From Nitrospirota bacterium (GTDB lineage Bacteria > Nitrospirota > Thermodesulfovibrionia > Thermodesulfovibrionales > UBA6898): a DNA stretch of 64,000 nt. Numbering within the stretch: position 1 is the stretch's first letter; every line of letters starts with the position of its first letter. The stretch covers positions 54,021-118,020 of the forward strand of contig JAJZPM010000006.1 in NCBI GenBank assembly GCA_021811105.1. Direction: 5' to 3'. The notes beneath the pieces are model-generated. The model made no database searches. It saw nothing but the letters and a program-made list of their open reading frames with translations, and had not been told where the DNA came from. Positions 55,236 to 63,955 of this stretch are shown here, piece after piece. Both the position numbers and the translations under genes were made by a program.

Positions 55236-55574
55236 ATGGTGACAAAGGGACCGGCAAAAAGGCTTACTGTCTATGTGGACGAATCGGACAAGATCGGCGG
55301 CAAGCCGATCTATGAAATACTGATGGACGTCTTTTACAAAAAGAAGATAGCCGGCGTGAGCGTCTTCAGGGGCGTTGCCGGTTATGGCAGCGACGGCGTC
55401 TTCCATACTTCGAAGATGCTCGAACTCTCGACAAGCCTCCCGGTGAAGATCGAGGCCGTCGATTCGGAGGAGATGATCAATACCGTGCTGCCGGACGTTG
55501 CAGAGATTGTCGGAAAAGGCCTCGTCGAGATCAGCGACACGTACGTAGTCAAATGCTGCAAGGGACTGACGTGA
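55236..55574 (+). CDS. DUF190 family protein
   Basis: A 112-residue PII-like ferredoxin-fold protein: RLTVYVDESDKIGGKPIYEIL, KKKIAGVSVFRGVAGYGSDG and KIEAVDSEEMINTVLPDVAEI, all typical of PF02641. It is found with crcB in many bacteria and archaea and may regulate it by binding a ligand. AGGAG precedes the ATG. Confidence 0.92.
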   Translation: MVTKGPAKRLTVYVDESDKIGGKPIYEILMDVFYKKKIAGVSVFRGVAGYGSDGVFHTSKMLELSTSLPVKIEAVDSEEMINTVLPDVAEIVGKGLVEISDTYVVKCCKGLT

Positions 55575-55655
55575 TCTTTCTTTAATAACAGGTGGAGGCG
55601 TTTAGATTGCGGCCATTTATAAAGGTATAGGTATTTCCGGATATCGCACATAAAG

Positions 55656-55684
55656 TTGACAAGGCATCCCGCGTATGGTTAAAT
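55656..55684 (+). promoter_or_regulatory. promoter of the lytic transglycosylase gene
   Basis: TTGACA (55656-55661), a 17-bp spacer and TTAAAT (55679-55684) lie about 160 bp before the gene, giving a long leader without an evident riboswitch. Confidence 0.55.
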
Positions 55685-55846
55685 ATAAGCACTATTTAAA
55701 CTTCCATAAAATCAAATCGGCTCACCAAGCTTCTTCCAGTCAATCGAGATAACTGTTGCGACAGCCGCAGGATCTCTATTTTGACAACATCCAGAACGTG
55801 ACTGCCCAAGGTAATTAGCTCGGAGCCAAGTTTTCAGGAGGTGTCC

Positions 55847-56494
55847 ATGTTCAAGAAGGTAATAAAAAAATTAGAGGATCTAAGGCATAAGCGGATGTCA
55901 TCGGCACGATACCTTATTTTGGGTCTCGTTGCGATAATCAGTCTCGCTCTGATATATATTGTGACAGTGCCTGGAGAACAAGAGGCTGCCCATTATCCGG
56001 TTTCGTATAACCGCGCCGGCGTGGGGGTGAATGAGGCGACGAAGCTTGTCATCCTGCAATGGATGAAAGAGCACTCCGAAATGCCTGAACAGGTTCTTTC
56101 GAAGATCTATAGTGCTGCCATGAACAACGTCAACGCCGACTTGGTTCTTGCCATCTGTCTGGTAGAGTCCAACTTCAACCCTCACGTGGAAAGCGAAAGA
56201 GGCGCAATAGGACTGATGGGCATAATGCCGGACGTCTGGCTTGAAGAGCTGAAGACGCACGGGATAGTGAGGGAACAGGATGACCTCTATACTATATCCA
56301 GTAATATAAACTCGGGCATCTATGTGCTCGGGAGGTATCTGGCAAGGACGAACAATCTCAGGGAGGCCCTCAGCCGTTATGCAGGGGGAGACCCTGCGTA
56401 TGCGGCGAGAGTCTTGCGGATGCTCGGGGAAATCTCACGCGTGCGGCGTTCAGAGGACCAGCCCCGTCTTGCGGCGCTCAGGACCAGCGCGTAA
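55847..56494 (+). CDS. membrane-anchored lytic transglycosylase-like protein
   Basis: A 215-residue protein. An N-terminal anchor helix (ARYLILGLVAIISLALIYIV) is followed by an SLT domain at about 75-190 with the catalytic Glu in LAICLVESNFNPHVES and the GAIGLMGIMPDVW motif, then a YAGGDPAYAARVLRM end. It cleaves glycan strands. A GTG at 55841 lies within CAGGAGG, so ATG 55847 is the real start. Confidence 0.9.
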   Translation: MFKKVIKKLEDLRHKRMSSARYLILGLVAIISLALIYIVTVPGEQEAAHYPVSYNRAGVGVNEATKLVILQWMKEHSEMPEQVLSKIYSAAMNNVNADLVLAICLVESNFNPHVESERGAIGLMGIMPDVWLEELKTHGIVREQDDLYTISSNINSGIYVLGRYLARTNNLREALSRYAGGDPAYAARVLRMLGEISRVRRSEDQPRLAALRTSA

Positions 56495-56631
56495 TCGAAG
56501 CATATTTGTTGGCAAGAGGAAAAGTCCGGTCACGCTGCCTGATATTGCGCTTTTGCACTCTCCGGCGTATGATATGTTTGCGTATGGGGAGATTGGACCC
56601 ATTTTTCGATTGTCTTCATGGCGCGTCTCCG

Positions 56632-57141
56632 ATGAGCGGTTTGACGGGAAAAAGACCTGCCCACCCACTGCCGGCCGAACATAGAGCGCTTCTTTTTGCG
56701 GCCCTTGCAATAATCTTCCTTTCTGTGGTCTCGTGCAAACCCGGGCCGGACAGGACCGTTGCCGAAGCCAGGTACCTGGCAGAGGCAAAGCAATGGGACA
56801 AAAAGGTCATCTCCCAGCTCGACAACGCCGAAGTATATCTGACCACGAGCTGGCAGGAGGGGAAGCTTTCCTATCTTCTGAGCGTCTCGCCCTATCAGGG
56901 AAATTTCGACAGGTATATCAGGGACACCCTCGCGGACAACAAGCTTGAAGTCCACCTGGAAGATATGTCCGGCCTGAACCTGCTTACTATCGAGGCGCCT
57001 CTAAAAAAGATGACTGCCGCACATGGCAAAAACGGGGCCCCGGCGGCGCTGCAGACGACCGGAGAAGTGCGCTGCACGAAACAGATGTATAAGGCGATCA
57101 CTGACTGGTCCGTCTCATGGTCTTTCCCGTCGAGACGCTGA
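56632..57141 (+). CDS. hypothetical lipoprotein
   Basis: A 169-residue lipoprotein: hydrophobic ALLFAALAIIFLSVVSC with a lipobox Cys near 32, then ARYLAEAKQWDKKVISQLDN and a beta-rich part with VYLTTSWQEGKLSYLLSVSP. The frame is open from 56506, but ATG 56632 puts the signal at the N-terminus. The ribosome-binding site is weak. No family was recognised. It ends before a gap of 135 bp without features. Confidence 0.65.
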   Translation: MSGLTGKRPAHPLPAEHRALLFAALAIIFLSVVSCKPGPDRTVAEARYLAEAKQWDKKVISQLDNAEVYLTTSWQEGKLSYLLSVSPYQGNFDRYIRDTLADNKLEVHLEDMSGLNLLTIEAPLKKMTAAHGKNGAPAALQTTGEVRCTKQMYKAITDWSVSWSFPSRR

Positions 57142-57276
57142 GGGAAGCAACCTTACGGGCACGTCGGTCAGTTACCTCATATTCCCCGCCCGATATTCGG
57201 ACTTTAAGTAATCGCCCACCTTCTCGTATGTGCTCTCGGGATCTTCCCGGCATGTCTTTGTCTGTTACTGACCGTA

Positions 57277-58569
57277 TTACTCGTTCACGGTAATCTTGGC
57301 CGGAGGGATTTCGGGGCCGGACTGCAATGGAATGGCCTTCGGCTTTTTCAGAAAGGCCGCAAAAAGAATCGCCAGACCCGCAAAACACGCCGCCATGAAA
57401 AAGCTGCCCGTAAAGCTCCCTGTCTTTTCAGCGAGCACTCCGGCGACTGCCGGCCCGGTGATCTGTCCGAAACCGAAGATGAAGGTGACCAGTCCGAATG
57501 CGGCTGCGGCCTTTCGCGCGCCGACGTAGTCGCCTACGGCCGCCGCCATGATCGACGGAATGCTCCATGCGACGATGCCGTAAAAGCCGATAGAAAGGTA
57601 GAGGAACATCCCGGGCAGTCCCGATGCCACGAGGAGATAGGAAAGGGTCTGGAGAAGAAAAACAATAATAAGTCCGGCCTTTCTGCCGAGCCGGTCAGAG
57701 AGTGTGCCGAAAACCGGCCCGGAAAAGAGGCTCAGAAATCCCACCCAGGCCCAGAAGTTGCCGGCAGCGGTCTCGGAAAACCCCCTCTCCTTGACGAGGG
57801 TCGTAACGATAAAGGTGGCATAAATCACATACGTATATCCGAAGAGGAAGTATATCGCACCCAGATAATACATGATACCTTCCCTGTACACATTTTTCCG
57901 GCCTTTCGGCTGATCACCGGCGCCATGCCGGGCCATCTCGCCGGCCCCCAGCGGCGAGAGGCCCTTTTCCTCAGGCCTGTCCCTGAGGAGGGCGTACCCT
58001 ATAAGGGCGATCATCACGACCGTCCCGCTTAAGATAAGCCAGCTGACCCTCCACCCCTCGGGACCGACTACTCGGTTGATAAAAGGGATCAGTTTACCGG
58101 ATATGATGATTGCGAAGCCGCTCCCGATGACGATGAACCCGGCGGCCCTCCCTCTTTTATTGCTCGCAAACCAGGATGAGACGAGTCCCATGACCGGCAC
58201 GTTCGTGGCGCCGCTGCCGAGTCCCGTCAGGGTATAGAGGATCAGGACGGGGAAGAAACCCTTTGCCTGGCTTATTAACGCCATCGAAACCCCGACAAGC
58301 AGGAGCGCGAGGAAAATAAGCTTTCTTGATCCTATCCTCACCGCCCAGAAACCGCTGACCAGCACCGCCACGAGATAACCGAGAAAATTCGCCGTGCTGA
58401 TAAAACCCATCTGGGAATAGGTAAGACCGAGCGTCGAGGCCATTGAAGGAAGGAGCATGCCCAAGGCAAAGCGGCCGAACCCAAGGCAGGCGAGGATGCA
58501 TAACATGCCGGTGCCTACTATGACCCAGCCATAGTGAAACGGCGCCTGGCCCTGCCGCAAATTCTCCAT
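57277..58569 (-). CDS. MFS transporter, YbfB/YjiJ-like
   Basis: A 430-residue carrier with about 12 transmembrane helices. GWVIVGTGMLCILACLGFGRF at the start and the first-half MFS loop (SGFWAVRIGSRKLIFLALLL) match the YbfB/YjiJ group. A central loop with LLRDRPEEKGLSPLG separates the halves, and GTLSDRLGRKAGLII is the second-half motif. The substrate is unknown. The frame also has an ATG at 58584, but TATATT at 58580-58575 ends 5 nt before ATG 58569, so the latter is preferred as a leaderless start. Confidence 0.85.
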   Translation of the reverse strand: MENLRQGQAPFHYGWVIVGTGMLCILACLGFGRFALGMLLPSMASTLGLTYSQMGFISTANFLGYLVAVLVSGFWAVRIGSRKLIFLALLLVGVSMALISQAKGFFPVLILYTLTGLGSGATNVPVMGLVSSWFASNKRGRAAGFIVIGSGFAIIISGKLIPFINRVVGPEGWRVSWLILSGTVVMIALIGYALLRDRPEEKGLSPLGAGEMARHGAGDQPKGRKNVYREGIMYYLGAIYFLFGYTYVIYATFIVTTLVKERGFSETAAGNFWAWVGFLSLFSGPVFGTLSDRLGRKAGLIIVFLLQTLSYLLVASGLPGMFLYLSIGFYGIVAWSIPSIMAAAVGDYVGARKAAAAFGLVTFIFGFGQITGPAVAGVLAEKTGSFTGSFFMAACFAGLAILFAAFLKKPKAIPLQSGPEIPPAKITVNE

Positions 58570-58660
58570 CCAAAAATATAACATTGTTGGGTCCCAAAGC
58601 TAAAGTCATGAGAACCAGCAATGATTGCGCTGTCTCCATAAACAAGATATGATAAAAAGG

Positions 58661-61105
58661 ATGACTCGGAACAGTGATCCCGGGACAAAAAAGGGCTCTG
58701 CCGGGGACGGAAGAGACGCTGCGGTGAGACGCGCGAAAGCAGGGCGCCTGCACCAAAAACCATCTCCGGCTATAAAGCCGCGGCAGCGCGGCGGCAAGGA
58801 AACAACGGATAAGGGCAGGACCGATCGTTACGCAGATGAACTCGATGCCATATTCTCGACGCTCACGGAACCGGTCGTCATCTATGACGCCTCCGGCACA
58901 ATAGTGAAGGTCAATTCGGCCGCAATCAGGTCTTACGGCTTCGACCCCCTGACTCTGCGCGCAAAATCCGGAGAGTCGATCATCCGGATGATCAGTCTGC
59001 GAAACGACGACGGATCGCCCATCGCGCCGGCAGACCTGCCTTCGAGCAGGGCGGCGGGGGGAGAAACAGTAATCAACAGGCGTCTCGTCTTCACCGACTC
59101 GGCCGGGAAGGACGTGACGATCGAGGCATCGGCAGCACCCATTTACAGACGCGGAACTTTTGCTGGGGTCGTCGTCTCCTGGCATGATATCTCAGAGATC
59201 ATCAGGCGCGAGGAAGAAGCCGAGCGCTATCTCGGTAACATGGAGTTCTTGTCGGCCTCGGCGATGTTTTTTCTGAGGCAGTTGTCCTGTGGCGAAATAT
59301 ACCGGTTCCTCGGAGAAGGACTGTATAATGTCTCCGGGAACGCAACGGTAACGGTGAGCGAATACATTCCTGAAAAAGACCGGATCACCATAAGGGAGGT
59401 CTACGCAGACAAGGCGATCATGGACAGGGCAGCGGTCATATTGGGAAGGCAGCCGGTCGGCCTCTCCTTTGAGTACGGAAACGAAATACGGAAAAAGATA
59501 GATTCGGGCGGTCTGATGATGGTTGAAGGCGGCCTTTACGAACTGCTCCTGAGGCAACTCCCCCTCGCCTCCTGCAAGCGGCTGGAAAAGGAACTGCGGC
59601 TGAAGGGGATCTACACCATGCCGTTCTCATACGAGAGTGATTTTCTCGGCACCGTGGCGATCATGACCACCGGAGAAGAGCTGCCCAACCGTCGGCTTAT
59701 CGAAGTCTTCGTGGGCCAGGCTGCGATCGCCCTGAAGAGAAAGCAGGCTGAAGAGGCGCTGGAAAAGGAACATGACGCGCTCGAAGCGCGGGTACAGGAA
59801 AGGACTGTACAGCTCTCGAGGGCCTATGACAGGCTGATGAATGAGATTGAGGAACGGAAGCGGGCCGAAGCGGTCCTGCAGAAAAGGACCTATGATCTCA
59901 ACGAGCGAGTAAAGGAGATGAACTGTCTCTACTCTATTTACGGAATCGTCGAAAAAAGAAACCTCCCGGTCGAGGAAAAATTGCAGAAGATCGTGGAACT
60001 CATCCCGCCTGCAATGCAGTATCCCGAGACGGCCTGCGCGCAGGTCGTATTCGGGGGCATAAAATACAGAAGCATGGATTTCCGCGAGACGGCATGGAAG
60101 CTGCAAAGCGAAATAGTCGTCTCCGGGGGCGTCGCCGGTTCGGTCGAGGTATATTATCAGGCTGAGCAGCCGCGTGAGTACGCGGGTCCTTTTCTCAGGG
60201 AAGAAGTGGCACTAATCGACGCGGCCTCCAAGAAGGTCGCCGAGATGGCCGAACTTGCGCGTTCAGAAGATGAAGTGGTCCGCTACCGTATGCACCTGGA
60301 AGAACTCATCCGGGACCGCACCGCGGAACTCGTGAAGATGAACGAACAGTTGAGGCAGGAAGTCGAGGAACATGCCCGGGCCGAGGAGAGGAAGACTCAG
60401 CTCGTCGGAAAACTGGAAGACGTCAACAGGGAACTGAGCGACTTCGCCCACGTCATTTCCCACGATCTGAAGGCCCCCCTCAGGGCGATCAGTTCGCTGG
60501 CCAACTGGATTGCGACCGATTATTCGGACAAGTTCGACGAACAAGGCAGGGAAAAGGTTGCCCTCCTCCTGCGCAGGGTGAAGAGGATGCATGACTTTAT
60601 CGATGCGATTTTGCAGTATTCCCGGATCGGAAAAAGCGGGGAGGAGAGGTCGGAAGTTGACCTCGGCGAACTGGTTCGCGACGTGATCGAGACAATCGCG
60701 CCGCCCGGCAATGTTGCGATTACAGTCGGGAAAGGGCTGCCGGTACTTTTCTGCGACAGGACAAGGCTCCAGCAGGTCTTTCAGAACCTTATCGGCAACG
60801 CCGTGAAATTTATGGACAAGCAAGGGGGAGAAATCCGGGTGCAGTATTTCTCCGACGATGCGTATCACCGTTTCAGCGTTTCGGACAGCGGCCCCGGTAT
60901 CGAGGAAAGGCATTTTGACCGGATATTCAAGATATTTCAGACGCTGACGCCCCGCGACGAATTCGAGAGCACCGGCGTCGGACTTGCGCTGGTAAAGAAG
61001 ATAGTAGAGATGTACGGAGGCTCGATATGGGTGGAATCTGTCGTGGGTCAGGGAAGCACATTCACTTTTACCCTTCCGAAGGCATCGGCCGATGAAAAGC
61101 AGTAG
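58661..61105 (+). CDS. cytoplasmic PAS-GAF sensor histidine kinase
   Basis: An 814-residue kinase. A basic N-terminus is followed by a PAS domain (about 50-180, ELDAIFSTLTEPVVIYDASG), a GAF-like domain (about 190-355), a long coiled coil with two KRAEAVLQK-type heptad runs, a second linker domain, and the kinase core: FAHVISHDLKAPLRAISSLA (phospho-His, near 600), NLIGNAVKFMDKQGG, DSGPGIEERHFDRIFKIF and STGVGLALVKKIVEMYGG. No transmembrane helix is seen. ATGs at 58649 and 58661 are possible; TATGAT ends 7 nt before 58661. It overlaps the next regulator by 14 bp. Confidence 0.9.
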   Translation: MTRNSDPGTKKGSAGDGRDAAVRRAKAGRLHQKPSPAIKPRQRGGKETTDKGRTDRYADELDAIFSTLTEPVVIYDASGTIVKVNSAAIRSYGFDPLTLRAKSGESIIRMISLRNDDGSPIAPADLPSSRAAGGETVINRRLVFTDSAGKDVTIEASAAPIYRRGTFAGVVVSWHDISEIIRREEEAERYLGNMEFLSASAMFFLRQLSCGEIYRFLGEGLYNVSGNATVTVSEYIPEKDRITIREVYADKAIMDRAAVILGRQPVGLSFEYGNEIRKKIDSGGLMMVEGGLYELLLRQLPLASCKRLEKELRLKGIYTMPFSYESDFLGTVAIMTTGEELPNRRLIEVFVGQAAIALKRKQAEEALEKEHDALEARVQERTVQLSRAYDRLMNEIEERKRAEAVLQKRTYDLNERVKEMNCLYSIYGIVEKRNLPVEEKLQKIVELIPPAMQYPETACAQVVFGGIKYRSMDFRETAWKLQSEIVVSGGVAGSVEVYYQAEQPREYAGPFLREEVALIDAASKKVAEMAELARSEDEVVRYRMHLEELIRDRTAELVKMNEQLRQEVEEHARAEERKTQLVGKLEDVNRELSDFAHVISHDLKAPLRAISSLANWIATDYSDKFDEQGREKVALLLRRVKRMHDFIDAILQYSRIGKSGEERSEVDLGELVRDVIETIAPPGNVAITVGKGLPVLFCDRTRLQQVFQNLIGNAVKFMDKQGGEIRVQYFSDDAYHRFSVSDSGPGIEERHFDRIFKIFQTLTPRDEFESTGVGLALVKKIVEMYGGSIWVESVVGQGSTFTFTLPKASADEKQ

Positions 61106-61508
61106 GCCTATATTCCTTGTCGAAGACGATGCGGTCGACCAGATGCTCCTGCAGCGCGCGCTTTCGACCCTGCGGATCAAGAACAGGCTGGATGTCGCCA
61201 ATAACGGCGAGGAGGCCCTCGAACTGCTGAGCAGGAGCAAGGGCGAAGACAGACCCTGCCTCATCCTGATCGACCTCAACATGCCGAGGATGAACGGGTT
61301 TGAATTTTTGAGGACTCTCAGGCAGGACGAGTCGCTCAGGATGATTCCAGTCATCGTACTGACGACATCGAAAGAGAAGAAGGACGTCAAAGAAAGTTAC
61401 CGTCTCGGCGCCGCAGGCTATATGGCCAAACCGGTCGACTATCTGCAGTTCGTCGAGTTGGTGAAAACGATCGACAGATACTGGTCGCTCTGCGAGCAGC
61501 CGGAGTAA
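61092..61508 (+). CDS. Rcp1-like response regulator
   Basis: A 138-residue receiver alone: PIFLVEDDAVDQMLLQRAL, phospho-acceptor Asp in CLILIDLNMPRMNGFEFL (near 66), VIVLTTSKEKKDV and GYMAKPVDYLQFVEL with the conserved Lys. The pattern matches regulators paired with phytochrome-like or PAS-GAF kinases, and here the kinase gene overlaps it. It probably relays phosphate. Confidence 0.92.
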   Translation: MKSSRPIFLVEDDAVDQMLLQRALSTLRIKNRLDVANNGEEALELLSRSKGEDRPCLILIDLNMPRMNGFEFLRTLRQDESLRMIPVIVLTTSKEKKDVKESYRLGAAGYMAKPVDYLQFVELVKTIDRYWSLCEQPE

Positions 61509-61520
61509 CGGGAGGACGAC

Positions 61521-62843
61521 GTGCGGGTGCTCCTGATCGAAGACGACATAGTCGACCAGATGGCGTTCAAGCGCCTCGTGGCCAACGGGGAACTGCCGTC
61601 TGATTGCGAGATCGCCGGTTCTGTTGCACTCGCCCGGGATATCCTCTCCCGCAATACGCCCGACGTCATCATCTCGGATTATCTTTTGGGAGACGGCACT
61701 GCCTTCGACATCCTCGATCTGCATATCGACTGCCCGGTGATCATCACGACAGGTGCGGGAGACGAAGAAGTTGCGGTAAAGGCGATAAAGGCAGGGGCCT
61801 ACGATTACCTGATAAAGGATGCGGCACAGAACTATCTCAAGATACTCCCGGTCACTATAGAAAAGGCGATCAGCCAAAAGAGAAACGAGGAGCGGCACCG
61901 ATTTTTAAGCGGCAGGGAGTACGAAGAGACAATGCTCGCCGGCGGTCTGGGGTTCGAAGAAACAATGCGGCTGATCGCACGCGCCGCCGATGCGGAATCG
62001 CCCGTGCTCCTGACCGGGGAGACCGGCACCGGCAAAAGCCGTGCGGCCAAGGCGATCCACTACGGCAGCCGCGTCCGCACCATGCCTTTCATGGGGATCA
62101 ACTGTGCGGCGCTGCCCGAAAACCTGATCGAGGCTGAACTCTTCGGGTACCGGAGGGGCTCTTTCACCGGCGCGGTGGCGGACAGGAAGGGTATCTTCGA
62201 GTTGGCGGAGGGAGGGACCCTCTTCCTCGACGAGATAGGCGAGATGCCTCTTCACCTTCAATCCAAACTTCTCGGCGTTCTTGAAGACAAGCAGGTCAGG
62301 AGAATCGGCGACGAATCAGCGAGACATGTAGATGTCCGTATCATCGCGGCAACCGGTGTCGACGTAGAACTCAACCTTGGAAAAACTTTCAGGAAAGACC
62401 TCTTCTACCGCCTGAGCGTCATAAGGATCCATATGCCGCCCCTTCGGGAAAGAAGGGCCGACATCCCGGAACTCTGCAAATTTGTTTTGAGGGAGATAGC
62501 GGAAGGCCGGGACGTGAGGCTTCCTGATTCCGAAGTCGCGAGACTCGCTGCATACGACTGGCCGGGGAACATCAGGGAACTGAAAAACGTTCTCGAAAGG
62601 GCGGTTATTCTCCAGGGCAAGGATTTGCGACCTTCTACACTTCTCGGCAGCCCGGCGTTGGCGTGCGGACCATCAGGTCCGGCCAAGTCGCGGGGCCAAA
62701 TCCCTACTCTTGAAGAAGTCGAAAAAAATCATATAAGACAGTCACTGGAAATGATGTCTCGCAATGTCACGCAGACGGCAAAGGCACTCGGGATATCTCT
62801 TTCGACCTTAAAGAGAAAGATAAAAGAATACGGCTTAAAATAG
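61521..62843 (+). CDS. NtrC-family sigma-54 response regulator
   Basis: A 440-residue activator from a GTG start with GGGAGGA. The receiver has VLLIEDDIVDQM and VIISDYLLGDG (phospho-Asp near 53). The AAA domain has LLTGETGTGKSRAAKAIH (Walker A), ELFGYRRGSFTGAVADRKG with a GSFTGA version of the GAFTGA sigma-54 contact loop, and GTLFLDEIGEMPLHLQ (Walker B). The C-terminal Fis-type helix-turn-helix reads MSRNVTQTAKALGISLSTLK. It probably works with the upstream kinase and activates the sigma-54 promoter just downstream. Confidence 0.95.
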   Translation: MRVLLIEDDIVDQMAFKRLVANGELPSDCEIAGSVALARDILSRNTPDVIISDYLLGDGTAFDILDLHIDCPVIITTGAGDEEVAVKAIKAGAYDYLIKDAAQNYLKILPVTIEKAISQKRNEERHRFLSGREYEETMLAGGLGFEETMRLIARAADAESPVLLTGETGTGKSRAAKAIHYGSRVRTMPFMGINCAALPENLIEAELFGYRRGSFTGAVADRKGIFELAEGGTLFLDEIGEMPLHLQSKLLGVLEDKQVRRIGDESARHVDVRIIAATGVDVELNLGKTFRKDLFYRLSVIRIHMPPLRERRADIPELCKFVLREIAEGRDVRLPDSEVARLAAYDWPGNIRELKNVLERAVILQGKDLRPSTLLGSPALACGPSGPAKSRGQIPTLEEVEKNHIRQSLEMMSRNVTQTAKALGISLSTLKRKIKEYGLK

Positions 62844-62851
62844 GCTAATGG

Positions 62852-62876
62852 TCCATTTTGGCCCGCTCAAAATGGA
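62852..62876. promoter_or_regulatory. inverted-repeat activator site
   Basis: TCCATTTTG (62852-62860) and CAAAATGGA (62868-62876) form a perfect 9-bp inverted repeat with a 7-bp gap. It sits about 65 bp before a -24/-12 promoter, the usual place of an NtrC-type upstream activating sequence. Confidence 0.65.
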
Positions 62877-62939
62877 TCGGCGTGAAAAATCTCTCTCCAT
62901 AACAATTTGTTTTTATATGCTTTTTTGCCTCTTCTCCTC

Positions 62940-62955
62940 TGGCATCGGCCTTGCT
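62940..62955 (+). promoter_or_regulatory. sigma-54 (-24/-12) promoter
   Basis: TGGCATCGGCCTTGCT matches the consensus TGGCACG-N4-TTGCW with the right spacing. It lies about 44 bp before the response regulator start and downstream of the sigma-54 activator gene. Confidence 0.75.
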
Positions 62956-62998
62956 TTTTAATTTCTGACTAAGAAATGTTTAAGCGGGGAGGTTGTCA

Positions 62999-63400
62999 AT
63001 GATAAACATACTCCTTGTCGAAGACGATATGCTGCTGAGGTTAGTCGTCATGACGAGCATCGGCCTGACTTTCAAAGACTGTAAAGTTCTGACCGCCGGA
63101 AGCGGAAAAGAGGCCGTGAACATCCTTGGTTCCGAGCATGTCGACTTCGTGCTTACAGACCTCTGCATGCAGGAGATGGACGGCTTTCAGCTTATCGAAT
63201 ACATCAACACAAATCATCCGGAAATACCCGTTGCGGCCATGTCAGGAGATGGCGGCACCACTATAAGGGAAAGGGTTCACGCCCTCGGCGTCTCAAAGTT
63301 TCTTGAAAAACCTTTTAACCTGAAGGAACTTCATACCACGATTTCGGAACTCCCGGGAATCGGGAAGAACGCAACTGCAATTTCATTCACAACTGCTTAG
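62999..63400 (+). CDS. response regulator receiver under sigma-54 control
   Basis: A 133-residue CheY-like protein: NILLVEDDMLLRLVVMTSI, phospho-Asp in FVLTDLCMQEMDGFQL (near 54), PVAAMSGDGGTT and KFLEKPFNLKEL. There is no output domain. GGGGAGG precedes ATG 62999; a TTG 6 nt upstream is less likely. It is followed by two small genes with close spacing, which may share its promoter. Confidence 0.9.
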   Translation: MINILLVEDDMLLRLVVMTSIGLTFKDCKVLTAGSGKEAVNILGSEHVDFVLTDLCMQEMDGFQLIEYINTNHPEIPVAAMSGDGGTTIRERVHALGVSKFLEKPFNLKELHTTISELPGIGKNATAISFTTA

Positions 63401-63424
63401 AAAAAAAGATCAGGGGAGGTAATT

Positions 63425-63661
63425 ATGGGCATCAGGGCACTTGGGGAAAGCATCATCCTGCAGTCACTGGAAGATCTAGCAAGCCCTGCGCACAGGCAAG
63501 AGAGCATCCGTTTTTTCAGCGGGGAGGGGTTCAGGCTGTCGGCGAAGATCGCCGGCTTGGGTGTCCCGGACATAGAGAAAATCATAGCCCTGTCCACGCT
63601 CATATCGCCGGCTGCTCACCGTTTTTCCAGGCGTACAAGGGCTGCCGGAGGCGCACAATGA
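63425..63661 (+). CDS. hypothetical small protein
   Basis: A 78-residue protein: ALGESIILQSLEDLASPAHR, then FFSGEGFRLSAKIAGLG. GGGGAGG precedes the ATG, and it overlaps the next frame by ATGA, so both are probably real and co-translated. The function is unknown. Its position behind a receiver gene suggests a signalling role, which is inference. Confidence 0.65.
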   Translation: MGIRALGESIILQSLEDLASPAHRQESIRFFSGEGFRLSAKIAGLGVPDIEKIIALSTLISPAAHRFSRRTRAAGGAQ

Positions 63662-63876
63662 CACACAGTAAGCTCAGGACCGGGCTGGTCGTCATCAATA
63701 CTGATACAAATAACACAGGTGTGGTGATCGACTGGGGGGTAAAGGACAGACGGTTGAGCCGGTATCTGCCGCTGCCCGCGTACAACAAAATGGCCGACTG
63801 GGTCAGGGTCTGGACCTCGTCGGGGAAGGCTATAGAAGTCTGGCCTCTTCACACAATCAGGTTTAACGGTAGCTAG
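63658..63876 (+). CDS. hypothetical small beta-rich protein
   Basis: A 72-residue protein with alternating strands (TGLVVINTDTNNTGVVIDWG, WVRVWTSSGKAIEVWPLHTI), like a small SH3-type barrel. It is coupled to the previous gene by ATGA. I recognise no family. Confidence 0.65.
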   Translation: MTHSKLRTGLVVINTDTNNTGVVIDWGVKDRRLSRYLPLPAYNKMADWVRVWTSSGKAIEVWPLHTIRFNGS

Positions 63877-63955
63877 AGTCTGTGTATAAAGTCTAATCCC
63901 TCATGGCATAAGGGAAAATGGTACAATTACAGGAAAATCAATCCTGGGGGAAGCG

